Source: Sinotaia quadrata (Eukaryota > Mollusca > Gastropoda > Architaenioglossa > Viviparidae). From it: 64,000 nucleotides of DNA. Both the position numbers and the translations under genes were made by a program. The stretch is from positions 88,413,546 through 88,477,545 of the forward strand of contig CM054182.1 in the NCBI GenBank assembly GCA_028829895.1, read 5' to 3'. The stretch's first letter is position 1. The number at the start of each line of letters is the position of its first letter. Below the pieces are notes generated by a model that worked only from the letters and a program-made list of their open reading frames with translations, had not been told where the DNA came from and did not search any database. Below, one piece after another: positions 60,167-64,000 of the stretch.

Positions 60167-60802
60167 GTGCGAAGTAGTCTTTCATTAGTCCTTCATCTTT
60201 CTGTCAATGGGCTTTAAAGTGGTATTTCATTTTGTAGCAGATCCCCCCCAAAACACAATTATTATCAATAAGATAACATAATGTTAAATCTCCAGGCAAA
60301 TTAAATTGAACAAACTTCAACTAAGTCAAAATGTAATAACCTCATGTAAGTTTGTCAGCCACAATTAAAATTGAGTGGATGTGCATTACAAAAAGATTTT
60401 GTCAGAAATGCTAGATTAAAAATCGTTTGGCAAGCTATGCCTTCCAGATGGGAACTTGAGTTAGAAACAATCCACATCAAAGCATTTTGTAAATGTCTTT
60501 ATTGTCATTTTCAATATTTCGCACGCTCAATAAAAATATATGTAAAATTATAAAAATCGAACACTAATATCACGCTTTTTTTTTTTACTTTAGGGTGCGG
60601 TCTTTTTAATTAGCCTGTATTCATCTCATCCTTGTTATTGAACGCGTAAATTGATAGTCATGGCTATCTCAGTATGGCGGTTTACACTCCTTTTCGATTT
60701 GTAATTTGGCTTAACAATCGTGAGACACCGCTCCAGAAAAGTGTGTAGTAGGTGGCAACTGTTCGGTCACTGACAGAATGAAGACTGTCATCATATTATT
60801 GA
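60167..60802. other. No gene recognised
   Basis: AT-rich sequence between two complementary tetranucleotide arrays. A T-run lies at 60577-60587. Confidence 0.45.
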
Positions 60803-60865
<63 letters not shown>

Positions 60866-61254
60866 CATCCATCCATGAATCTATCTATCTATCCATCCAT
60901 CCATCCATGAATCTATCTATCTATCTATCTTTCTATCTATCCATCCATCCATGAATCTATCTATCTATCTATCTTTCTATCCATCCATCCATCCATGAAT
61001 CTATCTATCTATCCATCCATTCATCCATGAATCTATCTATCTATCTATCTATCCATCCATCCATGAATCTATCTATCTATCCATCTATCCATCCATCCAT
61101 CCATGAATCTATCTATCTATCTATCTATCCATCCATCCATCCATGAATCTATCTATCTATCTATCCATCCATCCATCCATGAATCTATCTATCTATCTAT
61201 CTTTCTATCCATCCATCCATCCATGAATCTATCTATCTATCTATCTATCTATCA
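60803..61254. repeat. Compound TCTA/TCCA array with TGAATC higher-order units
   Basis: A (TCTA)15 block is followed by about ten blocks, each starting TGAATCTATCTATCTATC and ending CCATCCATCCA. Block length varies from about 36 to 56 bp, and TTTC variants mark related blocks. Confidence 0.98.
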
Positions 61255-62337
61255 GAATTATAGCAATGTACAATGCAAGTCAAGTACTTATGACAGCGTA
61301 AGTTTTCTTTGCTATATATTAGCAAGATACGCGAGTGTACTTGCACACATAGATTTTGTACACACATACAAACACATGCGCGCTCACATGATTCCATGTA
61401 TTTTATTTTAACAAACGCAAGCACCCTTAGGCTTTTGAAGACTAGCATATATTTTTAAGCTCCCATTTACATTGCCCAAGGAACGAAAACTGTAACAGTG
61501 GATGAAGGACCGGCCCAGTAAGAGGGCTGATTGACTGATTGATCGAATGAATGGACGAATACAGGAGTTAAAAAAACAAAAACGAATGCTTGACTGAATG
61601 AGACTGGATGGATGAATGATTGAGTGAATGAGGCGTAAAATCGATTGTCGTGAATTGGTGGCCTTGTCGGTTAATCCTTCTTGCCACTGTTCATTCCATC
61701 ATCATAGGTGAACCCTTATGCTTCCCCCCTTCCCCCCACATCTGCCCGCCTAGCTTTAAGCTCACACACGCACATATATGAAGACACACGCTTTTAGGTT
61801 GAGCGGATAGGTGCAGTCGGCAGACAGCAAATTAAACAGGAAACTAACACCGACTTTGCAGTCAATGTTTTCTACTGTAATCGAAGGATCTAACGCACTT
61901 AGTCGTTTCGTTTTCATAGCAATCAGCGTCCATTTTGGTAATCAATTATGGCAACTTTACAAATGCTACCAGATCATTTTAAACTCACATCCTAACGACT
62001 GCGCATGCGCCAAATTACGGATTGCTGTTTTCTAGCATCAAGTTTAGCTACACCTCTAAATAAGGCATTCAGTGAGTTGTTTCAGTGAGCCTGTGTTTTA
62101 GCGCTGTGACTCACTGGACGTCTCGTACGAGGTGACTTATTCCTCATTAAAGAGGTGTTTTGAAAATGCTAGGTTTTCATATTGAATCGTAGGGTACCCT
62201 TTGGTGCCAGACTAACATGGCGCTTCATAATGGTTACTGTTTCAGCTCTGTGTTTTCTTGGGTGCATGTCAGTTAAGTTACTTATTCCAACGATGATTGA
62301 AGTAGTAATTTACCACAAAAAATGGTGTCTGAATGGT
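61255..62337. other. No gene recognised
   Basis: Mixed sequence; GAATGAATG-type simple sequence at 61540-61630, and balanced composition at 61640-62050 with a 74-codon frame (61811-62035) lacking a known motif. Confidence 0.4.
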
Positions 62338-62540
62338 ATGTACTAAAGGCACAATTCTATTAGTCATTCATAATTTAAATAGTATACTAAAGGCACAATT
62401 CTATTAATCATTCATAATTTAAATAGTGTTTTCATGTACTAAAGGCACAATTCTATTAGTCATTCATAATTTAAATAGTGTTTTCATGTACTAAAGTCAC
62501 AATTCCATTAGTCATTCATAATTTAAATAGTGTTTTCACG
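62338..62540. repeat. Minisatellite, 52 bp unit (one 44 bp), 4 copies
   Basis: TACTAAAGGCACAATTCTAT followed by TAGTCATTCATAATTTAAAT and AGTGTTTTCATG at 62341, 62385, 62437 and 62489. The first copy lacks GTTTTCAT. Confidence 0.95.
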
Positions 62541-62590
62541 TTGAATCGGAAAAGCACCTCTAAAATGATATATTCTTAATGAAGAAAATG

Positions 62591-62985
62591 TTTTGTTGCG
62601 TCACGTTAGTTTACATTGTGAAATTGCGTTATGTCCGTTGTTTTGTTGCGTTAAGTTATTTTACATTGTGAGATTGCGTTATGTCCGTTGTTTTGTTGCG
62701 TTAAGTTATTTTACATTGTGAGATTGCGTTATGTCCGTTGTTTTGTTGCGTTAAGTTATTTTACATTGTGAGATTGCGTTATGTCCGTTGTTTTGTTTCG
62801 TTAAGTTATTTTACATTGTTAGATTGCGTTATGTCCGTTGTTTTGTTGCGTTAAGATATATTACATTGGGAGATTGCGTTATGTCCGTTGTTTTGTTGCG
62901 TTAATTTATTTTACATTGGGAGATTGCGTTATGTCCGTTGTTTTGTTGCGTTAAGATATTTTACATTGGGAGATTGCGTTATGTG
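62591..62985. repeat. Minisatellite, 50 bp unit, 8 copies
   Basis: TTTTGTTGCGTTAAGTTATT followed by TTACATTGTGAGATTGCGTT and ATGTCCGTTG at exact 50 bp spacing from 62641. Variants (TTTCG, GATATATT, TGGGAG) cluster at the right end. Confidence 0.98.
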
Positions 62986-63262
62986 CAGTGTTATAATATT
63001 AAGGGTAATAACAAACACCATCAATCATGATTATAACTAAGTCATACGTCGGTATTTATCTAATTTCTAAGTAATAGTTTTCCCTTATTTTTTAATGGGT
63101 TTTTAATTGTCATACATTATTATTGGTCGAATTATCACTTAATTCAATCCTAAACCTCATCATTTAAGCGAGGCCCACATTATTTAACCATGTTCTATCT
63201 GATCATTAACGGTGCTTCATCTGATTATATAACCAGGTCTTTAATAAACATTTAAGTGAGGT

Positions 63263-63728
63263 CCACCTAAGTATTTAACCAAGTCATATCTTATCACACA
63301 AGTACGGCCCATCTAAGTATTTAACCAAGCCATACCTTATCACACAAATAAGGTCCACCTAAGTATTTAACCAAGTCATACCTTATCAAACAAATACGGC
63401 CCACCTAAGTATTTAACCAAGTCATACCTTATCACACAAATACGGCCCACCTAAGTATTTAACCAAGTCATACCTTATCACACAAATAAGGCCCACCTAA
63501 GTATTTAACCAAGTCATACCTTATCAAACAAATACGGCCCACCTAAATATTTAACCAAGTCATACCTTATCACACAAATACGGCCCATCTAAGTATTTAA
63601 CCAAGTCATACCCTATCACACAAATACGGCCCACCTAAGTATTTAACCAAGTCATACCTTATCACACAAATACAGCCCACCTAAGTATTTAACCAAGTCA
63701 TACCTTATCACACAAATACGGCCCACCT
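63263..63728. repeat. Minisatellite, 46 bp unit, about 10 copies, with trimer order
   Basis: AAGTATTTAACCAAGTCATA followed by CCTTATCACACAAATACGGC and CCACCT at 46 bp. Variants CACACAAATAAGG, AAACAAATACGG and CACACAAATACGG occur in that order twice (63341-63478 and 63479-63616), a 138 bp higher-order unit. Diverged relatives reach left to about 63150. Confidence 0.97.
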
Positions 63729-64000
63729 TGCCGATCAACGGAGGCCTATCGTATCGCACAAATTAGCGCAGGTTGTTCGTGGCGTGTTTACTTTCAATGA
63801 CGTACATTTTCATCATCATCACCCACCCTCCCCTTTTAGACCTGTCCTCTGTTGGCAGTGTCATTTCGCCTCAAATCGATGTGATTGTATTGTATTTGCG
63901 CTAGCTCATAATGCGATCTGTTTAACGCCACAAAGTGGGAGAAATAGCGAAACAAAACAAATAACGGAGTTGTCGTTATTATTATATTTTTTTTCCTTGT
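63729..64000. other. No gene recognised; window end
   Basis: Balanced sequence with a C-rich patch (CACCCACCCTCCCC) near 63820 and an AT-rich end. No supported feature. Confidence 0.45.

Overview
This window looks like AT-rich, non-coding animal DNA. I see no bacterial-style operons, ribosome binding sites, compact genes, rRNA, tRNA or CRISPR. The content is typical of a large intron or gene-poor stretch in a repeat-rich invertebrate: long TCTA/GATA, CA/GT, AGT and ATT microsatellites, dozens of minisatellites, fragments of a non-LTR retrotransposon (LINE) and a tRNA-derived SINE. A marine mollusc, perhaps a gastropod, would fit, but that is an inference from style and not from a diagnostic gene.

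Layout. 1-2.6 kb is comparatively complex, CpG-containing sequence. It ends in the only host coding feature I can support: a short candidate first coding exon (2625-2685, + strand) that stops at a good splice donor (GTAAGA) in phase 1. If it is real, most or all of the remaining 61 kb could be its first intron. From 3.4 to 12.3 kb there are degenerate and homogeneous minisatellites, plus three diverged copies of an unnamed dispersed repeat (about 6.46-10.62 kb) and an inverted fragment of it near 5.8 kb. From 14.4 to 32.5 kb tandem arrays with periods from 19 to about 84 bp alternate with unremarkable AT-rich sequence and microsatellites. A LINE family related to REL-endonuclease elements (R2-like) leaves pieces at 28.6 kb, 33.45-33.97 kb and 52.35-53.77 kb. 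From 34.9 to 45 kb there is another dense run of arrays. 45.05-51.3 kb is the longest repeat-poor stretch. 51.3-52.25 kb is a 950 bp array of a 36 bp unit with a nested 250 bp period. The internally deleted LINE copy follows, then a SINE and an AGT microsatellite. 55.2-63.7 kb is mostly arrays, ending in three unrelated ones nearly back to back.

No set of genes can be described as working together. The notable content is structural: the number and variety of independent tandem arrays, higher-order periodicity in several, an inverted single copy of one array unit, rearranged LINE copies that share one 3' end, and an apparent excess of perfect TGACGTCA sites. Most long open frames here are by-products of repeats whose unit is a multiple of three.
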